Below, one piece after another: positions 34,485 to 42,278 of a stretch of 45,769 bases of DNA (its first letter is position 1; each line of letters opens with the position of its first letter). A program made the position numbers and the translations under genes. The DNA comes from an uncultured Coriobacteriia bacterium (GTDB lineage: Bacteria > Actinomycetota > Coriobacteriia > Anaerosomatales > Anaerosomataceae). The notes beneath the pieces were generated by a model, which saw only the letters and a list, made by a program, of their open reading frames with translations, searched no databases and was not told the origin of the DNA. Location: assembly GCA_927439865.1 (NCBI GenBank), contig CAKMKD010000113.1, positions 1 through 45,769 on the forward strand, given 5' to 3'.

Positions 34485-34754
34485 CTAGCGTCCGAAGACG
34501 CCTGTGATGGTGCCCATTGCCAGCGTATGGCCGGCTACGGCACGGTCGATCTCCGCTGCATCGGGCTGACCCGGAAGCGATGGGGCGTCGGTATCGAGCG
34601 CATACACGGTGACGAGAACCGATCGCGTGTCTTCCGGGGGAGCGCTCCACGAGAGTGGAAGCGAGATGTTCAAGGCGCCGTCAACCCCGTGTGCGCAGTA
34701 CTTGACCGGAATCGTGGTTCCGTCAGCAAACGCCGTCGAGGTCACAGTCAGCAT
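34485..34754 (-). CDS. Internally shortened PEBP (YbhB/YbcL-like) protein
   Basis: The N-terminal part (LTVTSTAFADGTTIPVKYCAHGVDGALNISLPLSWSAPPEDTRS) matches the start of the phosphatidylethanolamine-binding family. The C-terminal part (VLVTVYALDTDAPSLPGQPDAAEIDRAVAGHTLAMGTITGVFGR) matches its end. Normal proteins have about 150-180 residues; this one has 89. The middle, with the DPDAP and GPxPP/HxW ligand-site motifs, is missing. The reading frame is intact and the ATG at 34754 has GGAGG 10 bases upstream, so it may be expressed; an earlier ATG at 34796 has no clear ribosome site. It could be a decaying copy or a minimised variant. Confidence 0.75.
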   Translation of the reverse strand: MLTVTSTAFADGTTIPVKYCAHGVDGALNISLPLSWSAPPEDTRSVLVTVYALDTDAPSLPGQPDAAEIDRAVAGHTLAMGTITGVFGR

Positions 34755-34837
34755 CCCGGGCGTGCCTCCATTCGGAGCGGTCGCGTTGCGCGACATAGGT
34801 GTACATACCCACTCGGCAACGGAACGTCCGGAGCAGC

Positions 34838-36058
34838 TTACGCGCGCTGGAGAACGACCTGCATGACGTCGATGGAGCGCTGGCGGAATCCCACCTGGCA
34901 GTAGGACAGGTAGAAGCGCCACATTCGCTCGAAACGCTCATCGAAGCCGAGCGCCCGCACCCGTTGCACGGCGTCGGAGAAGCGCTCCTCCCACGCATGC
35001 AGCGTCATCGCGTAGTCCTGCCCGAAGAAGTACGGCTCGTCCACCGTCAGGCCTGCGTCGCCGGCCACGCGTGCGAACCGCTCGGGGCTGGGAAGCATGC
35101 CGCCCGGGAAGATGAAGCGTTGGATGAAGTCGGGATTAGCGCGGTACTCCTCGAAGCGGTCGGCTTCAATGGTGATCGTCTGCATGGCGGCCCGGCCACC
35201 CTCGGCAAGTCGGTCGCGCACCGAGCGGAAGAACGTCGGCCAGAATCTTTCGCCCACCGCCTCGAACATCTCGATGGACGCCACGTGGTCGAAGGTCTCG
35301 GTGATATCGCGGTAATCCTGAAGCCGGATCTCGATCTGGTCCGAGAGGCCCTCCTCGGCAATCCGGCGCTTCGCCCACTCGAGCTGCTCGCGGGAGATCG
35401 TGAGTCCTGTGACCCGCGCGCCGGTCGTCTTCGCGGCGTGAATCGCAAAGCCGCCCCAGCCGCAGCCTATCTCCAGCAGCGTGTCGCCGGGCTTGATGTC
35501 GAGGAGGCCGAGGAGCCGGTCCCACTTGGCGCGCTGCGCGGTGCTGAGGTCGCAGTCGCTGCCGTCGAAGAGCCCGCAGGAGTACGTCATGTCGGGGTCG
35601 AGCCAGAGCTCGTAAAACGAGTTGCCGAGGTCGTAGTGATGCTCGATGTTACGCCGACTGCCCGACTTCGTGTTCGCGCGCAGGGAGTGGCGGATGCGGT
35701 GGATTGGCGTCATCGGCGTCTTGAGCCACGCCGGACCGCTCACAGCCGTGAGGTTAGCAGCCGCGAAGTCGAGAAACGCGGTGAGATCTGGTGTGTCCCA
35801 CTCGGCGGCCATGTATCCTTCGGCAAGGCCGATCGAGCCGCCGAGGATAGCGCGACGCACGCACGCAGGGTCGCGCACGATGAGGACTGCCGAGGTGCCA
35901 GGGTGCTCACCTCGGAACGCGAAGATGCGGCCGTCGGGCCACTTCACCGTGAGTTCGCCCAGGGGGATCCGGTCAAGCGCGACCATGAGCCCGCGCGTGA
36001 ACGCATCGAGTCCCGAGCGGCTTGTCTCAGGCGTTGCGGAGTGAGCCTTGGGGGTCAA
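34838..36058 (-). CDS. Cyclopropane-fatty-acid-synthase-like SAM methyltransferase
   Basis: The enzyme methylates or cyclopropanates the double bond of phospholipid acyl chains using SAM. It shows HYDLGNSFYELWLDPDMTYSCGLF, the SAM loop LLEIGCGWGGFAIHAA, TGLTISREQLEWAKRRI and SIEMFEAVGERFWPTFF, then FPGGMLPS and the C-terminal YFFGQDYAMTLHAWEERF. I use a TTG at 36058, which has AGGAGG 9 bases upstream inside the end of the preceding gene, giving 406 residues; an ATG at 36094 lacks a site. It overlaps the DUF1365 gene by 32 bp. Family members include cyclopropane, tuberculostearic and furan-fatty-acid enzymes, so the product is uncertain. Confidence 0.92.
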   Translation of the reverse strand: MTPKAHSATPETSRSGLDAFTRGLMVALDRIPLGELTVKWPDGRIFAFRGEHPGTSAVLIVRDPACVRRAILGGSIGLAEGYMAAEWDTPDLTAFLDFAAANLTAVSGPAWLKTPMTPIHRIRHSLRANTKSGSRRNIEHHYDLGNSFYELWLDPDMTYSCGLFDGSDCDLSTAQRAKWDRLLGLLDIKPGDTLLEIGCGWGGFAIHAAKTTGARVTGLTISREQLEWAKRRIAEEGLSDQIEIRLQDYRDITETFDHVASIEMFEAVGERFWPTFFRSVRDRLAEGGRAAMQTITIEADRFEEYRANPDFIQRFIFPGGMLPSPERFARVAGDAGLTVDEPYFFGQDYAMTLHAWEERFSDAVQRVRALGFDERFERMWRFYLSYCQVGFRQRSIDVMQVVLQRA

Positions 36059-36815
36059 GCGTCGTCGCCTCCTCGGGTTCTCCGGGATCGCCATAGAAGG
36101 GTACCCGCTTGAGCGCGAGACGAATTGCCTGGAAGTGGATGAGCAGCCACGCGCGTAGCGGCATGTTCCCGTAGCGCCAGGCGAGCTGTTTGAGCGCTGC
36201 ATCGTCGAGGGCACGAGCGCGGCCTGAGACACCCGCGACGAGCAGCGGCTCTCCCTCCACATCCTCATGGATGCTCACTGAGAGAGCGTCTTTCGGCGCG
36301 GTGAACCGGAAGCGGTACTTCCCGCCCATCGGGATGAATGGCGAGACGTGGAAGACCTTGTACGCGAACAGATCCTCCGAGAACTCCATCGGCTCGCCAC
36401 CTCGATGCAGGAGGTAGTTGTGCTGCCCGCCGAACGTGTTATGTACCTCGGCGAGAACCGCACGAAGCGATCTATCGGCGGAATAGCAGTACCAGAACGA
36501 GGCCGGGAAGAACCGAAAGCCCATGCTTCGAGGGAAGCTCAGCATCCGGACGGCGCCGCCGCCGAGGTCGATGCCCGCCTTCGAGAGGAGTGCGTCGATC
36601 CACGGGCGAAGCGCGGAGCTATCCCGGGGGCCGTGATCGCGATCGTAGAAGGAGATACAGCCCGGCTTGTTGTAGCGGAATCGACGCACTGAGCGATCAA
36701 GCTCTTCCAGCTCGGCAAGATCGAGAAAGAGCAGGTAGACGGGGTAGCGGAAGCGGTTCTTCGCCGGACGTACCCGCTCGTGCGCGACATGCCCCTCGAA
36801 GATGCGGCTCTCCAT
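36027..36815 (-). CDS. DUF1365 (COG3496) protein
   Basis: The 262-residue protein begins MESRIFEGHVAHERVRPAKNRFRYPVYLLFLDLAEL. It has the family blocks YNKPGCISFYDRDHG, SFPRSMGFRFFPASFWYCYSAD, EVHNTFGGQHNYLL and KVFHVSPFIPMGGKYRFRF. Its biochemical role is not established; members co-occur with the FAD oxidoreductase upstream and the methyltransferase downstream, which points to modified fatty acids. The ATG at 36815 lies one base after the previous stop and has GAGGAG about 7 bases upstream. Confidence 0.9.
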   Translation of the reverse strand: MESRIFEGHVAHERVRPAKNRFRYPVYLLFLDLAELEELDRSVRRFRYNKPGCISFYDRDHGPRDSSALRPWIDALLSKAGIDLGGGAVRMLSFPRSMGFRFFPASFWYCYSADRSLRAVLAEVHNTFGGQHNYLLHRGGEPMEFSEDLFAYKVFHVSPFIPMGGKYRFRFTAPKDALSVSIHEDVEGEPLLVAGVSGRARALDDAALKQLAWRYGNMPLRAWLLIHFQAIRLALKRVPFYGDPGEPEEATTLDPQGSLRNA

Positions 36816-36816
36816 C

Positions 36817-38094
36817 TCAGTGCTCCTCGGGATCGAGCACAGAACCCCACGGCGGTGCGATGCCGAACGACTCGGCAACGCGGAGTCCCGAGATGAGGCC
36901 GTCCTCGTGGAAGCCATAGCGCTGCCAGGCGCCGGCAAACCACGTGCGATTCGCGCCCTGAAGCGCGGGGATACCGGCTTGTGCCGGAACTGCGTCGCGC
37001 CCGAACTGGGGATGTGCGAACATCCGCCGCTCGATGATCGCCGACGCATCGCACTCGCGAAGCGGGTTCAAGGTGACGAGCACCGGTGTGGGCACCGGGA
37101 CTCGTTGCAGGACGTTCAGGTTGTACGTGACCGCAACGGGGGCATTCCCGTGGCCATCGGACGCGTAGTTCCATGCCGCCCAGGCGCGCGGCGAGTCGGG
37201 AAGGAAGCGCCGGTCGGTGTGCAGGATGACGTCGTTCTCCTCGTACGGGAACGATTCGAGCAGGCGCTTCTCGGCATCTGAGGGGTCGGCGAGCATGGCG
37301 AGCGACTGGTCAGCGTGCGCAGCGAGCACGACGCCGTCGTAGCTGAGCTGCTCGCCGCTTGCGAGCCGCACCTCGACGCGGTCAGCGAAGCGCTGAACGC
37401 ACGTGACGGCCGAGCCGGTCATCACTCGGCCACTCACTTTCTCGGCAAGAGCGCGGGTGTAGCGCGTGGCACCGCCCGGGACGCTCTTCCACTCGGGCTT
37501 GCCGGTGATGTGCAGCAGGCCGTGGTTGTCGCAGAAGCGCAGGAACGTCTTGGCGGGGAACTGGAGCATTGCGCCGGTGGGCATCGACCAGATCGCCGCA
37601 CCCATCGGCACCAGGTACCATTCGAGAAACTCGTGGCCGTACTTCTCGCGCTGCAGCAGTTCGCCGAGGGTGAGGTCGTCAACCGTGGGGTCGGCGAGCA
37701 GGCGCTCGGCGTTGCGCGACATCCGGACGACGTCGCCGAGCATCCCCCAGAACGCCGGGCGCAGCACGTTGCCAGGCTGCGCAAAGAGACCGCCGAGATC
37801 GCCCTTCCACTCAACGCCGTCCTTGAAGTGCTGTACCGAGAAAGACATGTCCGCGTCTTGCTCGGGGATTTCGAAGTGCTCGAAGAGCTTCACCAGGTTA
37901 GGATAGGTGCGGTGGTTGAAGACCATGAAGCCGGTGTCGGCGGTCGCGGCGGTGTCGTCTACGGTGATGTTCACTGTATGCGTGTGGCCGCCCAGGGTAT
38001 TCTCGGCCTCGATGACGTCGACCTCATGCTCGGTCGAGAGCAACCAGGCCGCAGAGATACCGGAGATGCCCGAGCCAATGACCGCGATTCTCAT
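36817..38094 (-). CDS. FAD/NAD(P)-binding amine-oxidase-like oxidoreductase (COG2907)
   Basis: The 425-residue flavoprotein starts with the dinucleotide fold MRIAVIGSGISGISAAWLLS and shows VDVIEAENTLGGHTHTV and TADTGFMVFNHRTYPNLVKLF. It ends with RTWFAGAWQRYGFHEDGLISGLRVAE, the FAD-contacting GxGxxEDG-like region. The 'MVFNxxTYPNL' motif is typical of COG2907. It is probably the acyl-chain-modifying oxidoreductase of the cluster. The ATG at 38094 has AAGGGGG upstream; a longer frame starts at 38133 but without it. It is the first gene of the lipid cluster. Confidence 0.9.
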   Translation of the reverse strand: MRIAVIGSGISGISAAWLLSTEHEVDVIEAENTLGGHTHTVNITVDDTAATADTGFMVFNHRTYPNLVKLFEHFEIPEQDADMSFSVQHFKDGVEWKGDLGGLFAQPGNVLRPAFWGMLGDVVRMSRNAERLLADPTVDDLTLGELLQREKYGHEFLEWYLVPMGAAIWSMPTGAMLQFPAKTFLRFCDNHGLLHITGKPEWKSVPGGATRYTRALAEKVSGRVMTGSAVTCVQRFADRVEVRLASGEQLSYDGVVLAAHADQSLAMLADPSDAEKRLLESFPYEENDVILHTDRRFLPDSPRAWAAWNYASDGHGNAPVAVTYNLNVLQRVPVPTPVLVTLNPLRECDASAIIERRMFAHPQFGRDAVPAQAGIPALQGANRTWFAGAWQRYGFHEDGLISGLRVAESFGIAPPWGSVLDPEEH

Positions 38095-38149
38095 GCAGCC
38101 CCCTTCGATATGCATGGCCGCAACCATCGTCACAGGGGATATACCCGAT

Positions 38150-38173
38150 GACTGCTTCTAGCATGACCGTTCC
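38150..38173 (-). promoter_or_regulatory. Possible ECF-sigma promoter of the lipid cluster
   Basis: On the minus strand GGAAC (38173-38169) and GTC (38152-38150) are 16 bp apart, the spacing of many extracytoplasmic-function sigma promoters (GGAAC-N16/17-GTC). Transcription would start about 50 bp before the flavoprotein start codon. A short pattern; chance occurrence is possible. Confidence 0.35.
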
Positions 38174-38197
38174 GGACCGCCCACGAAAGGGGTGCAC

Positions 38198-39007
38198 GTG
38201 CCAATCATCTTGATCACGGGAGTCTCATCCGGTATCGGAAACGCGCTGGTCAGGTTAGTGGCTGATAAGCCCGGATGGACCGTCATCGGCACGGTGCGAA
38301 CCGTCAAGCCGCCGACTGAGTACGGGCTTCCCGACGCCGCCGTGCTGTATGCATTCGAGGCCGGTGATCCCGACGCGCCTGCTGCCCTTGCGATGAAGGT
38401 ACTGGCCGAGCAGGGCTGCCCGGATGTCATCGTGAACAACGCCGGATACGTGCTGTACGGCCCGGTCGAGGAGACGCCCCAGGCGCGCATCCGCGACCTC
38501 TACCAGGTGAACGTCTTCTCGCCGATAGCGCTCGTGCAGGCGTTCCTCCCGGCCATGCGGGAGCGCGGCAGCGGCGTGGTGGCGAATGTGACGTCGCTCG
38601 GCGGTCGGCTCGTGTTCCCGTTCTTCTCGAGCTACAACTCCACGAAGCACGCGATGGAGGGTTACTCGGAAGGCCTCTGGCACGAGCTGAAACCGTTCGG
38701 CATCCGGGTCAAAGCGATCGAGCCCGGGTACGTTGCCACCCCCATCTACAAGGCGATGGACGAACGCGCCGAGCCGACCGGACCATACGCGCCGTACGTC
38801 TCGGCCATGAATACGTTTAGCGACGGCGTCACCAAGCGATCGACGCCCGAGCAAGCCGCAGAGGAAACGTGGCGCGCGATCAGCGACACCTCGGACCGGC
38901 TTCGCTACCCGATAGCGGCGTATGCGCGCGTGCTTGTCCGCGCTCGCAAGCTCGTTGGCGACATGGCGTTCATGCGGTTCATGCACAAGCAGTGGATCGG
39001 CAAATAG
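38198..39007 (+). CDS. Short-chain dehydrogenase/reductase
   Basis: The 269-residue classical SDR begins MPIILITGVSSGIGNALVRLVADKPG. It has the cofactor loop TGVSSGIG, NNAGYVLYG, the catalytic serine in NVTSLGG and the YNSTK active site (YxxxK). A 'EPGYVATP' segment follows. The GTG at 38198 is used because AAAGGGG lies 7 bases upstream; a GTG at 38192 would be only 1 base from it. It is divergent from the lipid cluster (about 100 bp) and could reduce keto intermediates of the same pathway, but the substrate is unknown. Confidence 0.88.
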   Translation: MPIILITGVSSGIGNALVRLVADKPGWTVIGTVRTVKPPTEYGLPDAAVLYAFEAGDPDAPAALAMKVLAEQGCPDVIVNNAGYVLYGPVEETPQARIRDLYQVNVFSPIALVQAFLPAMRERGSGVVANVTSLGGRLVFPFFSSYNSTKHAMEGYSEGLWHELKPFGIRVKAIEPGYVATPIYKAMDERAEPTGPYAPYVSAMNTFSDGVTKRSTPEQAAEETWRAISDTSDRLRYPIAAYARVLVRARKLVGDMAFMRFMHKQWIGK

Positions 39008-39082
39008 CAGCACTTGGCGCGAAGTGTGCAACGTGGCACTCTAGGAACACTCCGCCCGCTGCTTGATACCGAGGAGCACTGC

Positions 39083-41266
39083 ATGCGCCGCCCCCTTGAC
39101 CGCGCCCTCGCCATGATGGTGACGATAGTGCTGCTTTTCGCGCTGTCGGCACCGGCCTTTGCGCGTCCCGAGGCCCGCGTTGGCGCGCATGCTGCGGCCA
39201 CCGGCGTGATCGTGCGCTGGGAGAGCGGCTCGGCGGAGAGCGTGCGAGCGGCGTTGACCCGTCGGGGACTTGCGGTTCAGCGCACGATGTACGGCAACCG
39301 CGGCGCGGTCGTGTCGATTCCCGAGGGTGTGGACGCTGAGGCGCTGAGGGCGTCGCTTTCGGAGCTACCGGGCGTGCGGATTGCCGCCGAGGACCGTCAG
39401 GTCATGCGACCGCTCTGGACCCCGAACGACCCGAGATTCCCTGCGCAGTGGGGGTACTCGCGCATACAGGCGGCCGAGGCATGGGACATCGAGCGCGGGA
39501 AGTCCTTCGTGTCGGTGGGAGTCATCGACACAGGCGTCGACCTCACGCACCCCGAGCTGATCCCGGCACTCGACCTCACGCGTGACTACGATTTCGTGAG
39601 TGACGACGATGAGGCGAACGACCTCAACGGGCACGGCACGCATGTCTCGGGCATCATTGCAGCAGCCAGCGACAACGCGACCGGCGTTGCCGGCACTGCG
39701 CCCGGTGTGACGATCGTGCCGATCAAGGTCATCGGTCGATTCACGGGGTCGAACGCTGACTTCATCGACGGACTCTACTACGCCGCAGATATCGGCGTTG
39801 ACGTGGTCAACATGAGTCTCGGCTCGACCGCGTCAGACCTCGGCGCGAGTGGCGTTGCCCTCATGCAGGAGGCCGTTGACTACGCGTACGCGAAGGGCGT
39901 CATCCTCGTGGGCGCGGCGGGCAATGAGGGCAATACCGACGTCTACTACCCGGGAGCATGCAACCACGTCATCTGCGTGAGCGCGACTGATCCGACGGAT
40001 GCGCTCGCTTCGTATTCGAACTATGGCGCGGCGGTGGACATCACGGCGCCCGGGGGTGGCACGGCGGCAGGCACAGGCGTGCTTTCGACGTACACCAGCT
40101 CGGGGGCGCACGGGTCCGCGTATCTCTCGGGAACATCGATGGCCTCGCCGTTCGTAGCTGCAACGGCCGCACTGCTTCGCTCGCACGTGCCTGCGGCCAC
40201 GGCTGCCGAGGTAGAGACGGCGCTCCTCTCCTCGGCGAAGGATCTTGGGCCTGTGGGCTGGGATGCACGGTACGGGTACGGGCTCTTGCAGATGCAGGGC
40301 GCACTTGAAGCGCTCGTTGCGCCGGCGCCGAGCGTGTCTCGAATCCGGGGCGCTGACCGCTACGAGACCGCGATCGCACAGTCGGTCGCCGGGTTCGCTA
40401 GCGGGACGGTGACCACGACGGTGCTTGCCAGCGGTGAGGACTTCCCCGACGCGCTTACGGGTGGCTCTCTGGCGGGGGCGTACAGCAGCCCGCTCTTGCT
40501 GACGCGTCGCTCGACGCTACCGCCCGGCCTGCTTGTCGAGATCGAGCGGCTTGGTGCGACCAAGGTCGTGATCGTCGGCGGAGAGACGGCAGTCGACGCG
40601 ACAGTGGTGCAATCGCTCGTGACAGCAGGACTGGGCGTGCAACGGATCGCCGGGGCGGATCGGTACGCTACCGCAGTTGCGGTTGCCACGGAGTTGGCGG
40701 CCGTGCGGGGACTCGCGTCGACACCGCGAGCGTTCCTGGTTCGTGGTGACGTGTACGCCGATGCGCTCGCCGTCTCGCCGCTCTCGGCTGCAGGCGGAGT
40801 GCCCGTGCTGCTGACGAGGCCGACGGCGCTTCCTGCTGCGACTCGCGGCGCGCTTACCAGCCTGAACGCGACAGAGGTCATCATCGCCGGAAGCGATGCG
40901 GCGGTCTCGGCAGCGGTTGCCTCGGCAGTGGACGCGATGCCGGGTGTTTCGATAGCGCGCTGGGACGGTGAGGACCGTTACGTTACCGCCGCCCGTGTGG
41001 CACGCGAGGGCGTGGCGCGAGGTCTCGCGGAGGGCGACTACTTCGGTGTCGCGACGGGGCTGAACTTCCCCGACGCGCTCGGTGGCGGCGTGCTCGCCGG
41101 CCGATACGGCGGCGTCGTGCTGCTGACAACTCCGACGAGCCTCTCGGCAAGCGCGCGGGGTGTGGTGCAGGATCTCGGGTACGACGGCGTGCCCGTGACG
41201 GTCTACGGGAGCACCACTGTGGTCTCGAATATCGTCGAGGGCTCGCTCATGCGGATCCGCTACTGA
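39083..41266 (+). CDS. Secreted subtilisin-like serine protease with three cell-wall-binding type 2 repeats
   Basis: The 727-residue protein has a signal peptide (VTIVLLFALSAPAFARPEA, cleavage near 30) and an inhibitor-like propeptide. An S8 catalytic domain follows with D149 (VGVIDTGVD), H184 (NGHGTHVSGI) and S352 (GTSMASP). The C-terminal part (about 430-727) holds three type 2 cell-wall-binding repeats beginning RIRGADRYETA, RIAGADRYATA and RWDGEDRYVTA, each with a (F/Y)PDAL or YADAL-type block. Such repeats attach proteins to wall polymers in clostridia and actinobacteria. The start is an ATG at 39083 behind GAGGAG. It ends overlapping the convergent oxidoreductase gene by 7 bp. Confidence 0.93.
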   Translation: MRRPLDRALAMMVTIVLLFALSAPAFARPEARVGAHAAATGVIVRWESGSAESVRAALTRRGLAVQRTMYGNRGAVVSIPEGVDAEALRASLSELPGVRIAAEDRQVMRPLWTPNDPRFPAQWGYSRIQAAEAWDIERGKSFVSVGVIDTGVDLTHPELIPALDLTRDYDFVSDDDEANDLNGHGTHVSGIIAAASDNATGVAGTAPGVTIVPIKVIGRFTGSNADFIDGLYYAADIGVDVVNMSLGSTASDLGASGVALMQEAVDYAYAKGVILVGAAGNEGNTDVYYPGACNHVICVSATDPTDALASYSNYGAAVDITAPGGGTAAGTGVLSTYTSSGAHGSAYLSGTSMASPFVAATAALLRSHVPAATAAEVETALLSSAKDLGPVGWDARYGYGLLQMQGALEALVAPAPSVSRIRGADRYETAIAQSVAGFASGTVTTTVLASGEDFPDALTGGSLAGAYSSPLLLTRRSTLPPGLLVEIERLGATKVVIVGGETAVDATVVQSLVTAGLGVQRIAGADRYATAVAVATELAAVRGLASTPRAFLVRGDVYADALAVSPLSAAGGVPVLLTRPTALPAATRGALTSLNATEVIIAGSDAAVSAAVASAVDAMPGVSIARWDGEDRYVTAARVAREGVARGLAEGDYFGVATGLNFPDALGGGVLAGRYGGVVLLTTPTSLSASARGVVQDLGYDGVPVTVYGSTTVVSNIVEGSLMRIRY

Positions 41267-42219
41267 GCTGCTTCGCCCCGGATCGCCGCTTCTACCGCGA
41301 ATGCCAGCTCGACTGCGCGCAGCCCGTCTCGGCCAGTCACGGTCGGCGTGCCCGAGGTGCGGATCGCGTCGATGACGTCGCGGAGCTCGGCCGCAAGCGG
41401 CTCGCCGCTGCGATCGACGTAGGGAATCTCCACCACGCTGGCCTGTCGGTAGATCGGCGGCTCTGACTTCTCGAACTCGACGGTGGTCTGGCGCCTCATG
41501 CTGAGGTCCTGCCGAATCGAGTCGGCCACCAGGTAGCGCTCGGGCTCAGAGATCGCGATGCGGCGCACCTTGTCCTGCGTGGCGCGCGACGTCTCAAGCG
41601 AGGCGATGCGGCCGTTCGCGAACTCGAGCACCGCGGCCGCCACATCGACGCTGTCCGAGAAGATCTTCGCTCCCGAGGCCTGCACGCGCACGGGCGTGCC
41701 GCCGCAGATCCAGCACGCGAGGTCGAGGTCGTGCACCATCAGGTCGAAGACCACGCTGTCGCGGATTCGCGGAGTATACGGAGAGAGGCGCTCGAACTGC
41801 ACGAGGCGCGGGTCGGTAGTCATCTGGGCGAGCATGCGGACTGCCGGGTTGAAGCGCTCGACGTGGCCGACTGCGAGCAACACGCCGGCCTTCTCGGCTG
41901 CCTCAACGATGCGGATGGCATCCGTCGGAGTCTCGGCGAGCGGCTTCTCGATGAGGAGGTTCACGCCGCGCCCGGCGAGCGTGCACGCGAGGTCGGTGTG
42001 CATCTGCGTCGGGGTGGCGATCACCGCGAAGTCGATCTCGGGCAGCTCGTCGATCGAGGAGAAGTGGCGGGCCGCGTCGATGGGGAGCGAGGACGTTGCC
42101 GGGTCGATGCCCGGGTCCACGACCCCGACGAGGTCGACGTCTTCGAACCGCTCGAGAATCCGCACGTGATGACGTCCCATGTTGCCTGCGCCGATGACAG
42201 CCGCTCGAATCTGTGTCAC
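41260..42219 (-). CDS. Gfo/Idh/MocA-family oxidoreductase
   Basis: The 319-residue protein has the NAD(P)-binding start RAAVIGAGNMGRHHVRIL, the EKPLAETP motif in the middle, and the family's DLMVHDLDLACWICGG motif. Members oxidise sugars or sugar nucleotides, often in cell-surface polysaccharide pathways. The start is a GTG at 42219 with GAGAGGAG upstream; a longer frame reaches 42249. It follows the glycoside-phosphorylase gene by 59 bp and may share its transcript, in keeping with a carbohydrate role. Confidence 0.9.
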   Translation of the reverse strand: MTQIRAAVIGAGNMGRHHVRILERFEDVDLVGVVDPGIDPATSSLPIDAARHFSSIDELPEIDFAVIATPTQMHTDLACTLAGRGVNLLIEKPLAETPTDAIRIVEAAEKAGVLLAVGHVERFNPAVRMLAQMTTDPRLVQFERLSPYTPRIRDSVVFDLMVHDLDLACWICGGTPVRVQASGAKIFSDSVDVAAAVLEFANGRIASLETSRATQDKVRRIAISEPERYLVADSIRQDLSMRRQTTVEFEKSEPPIYRQASVVEIPYVDRSGEPLAAELRDVIDAIRTSGTPTVTGRDGLRAVELAFAVEAAIRGEAAQ

Positions 42220-42278
42220 ACCGACTCCTCTCACGTGCGGACCGTGCACTAGGGTACCATCACGAATCGCTCCGGGCG

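Noticed and set aside
34799-36112. 437-codon open frame antisense to the CFA-type methyltransferase
   Set aside because: No recognisable motif, and the opposite strand encodes an unmistakable SAM methyltransferase.
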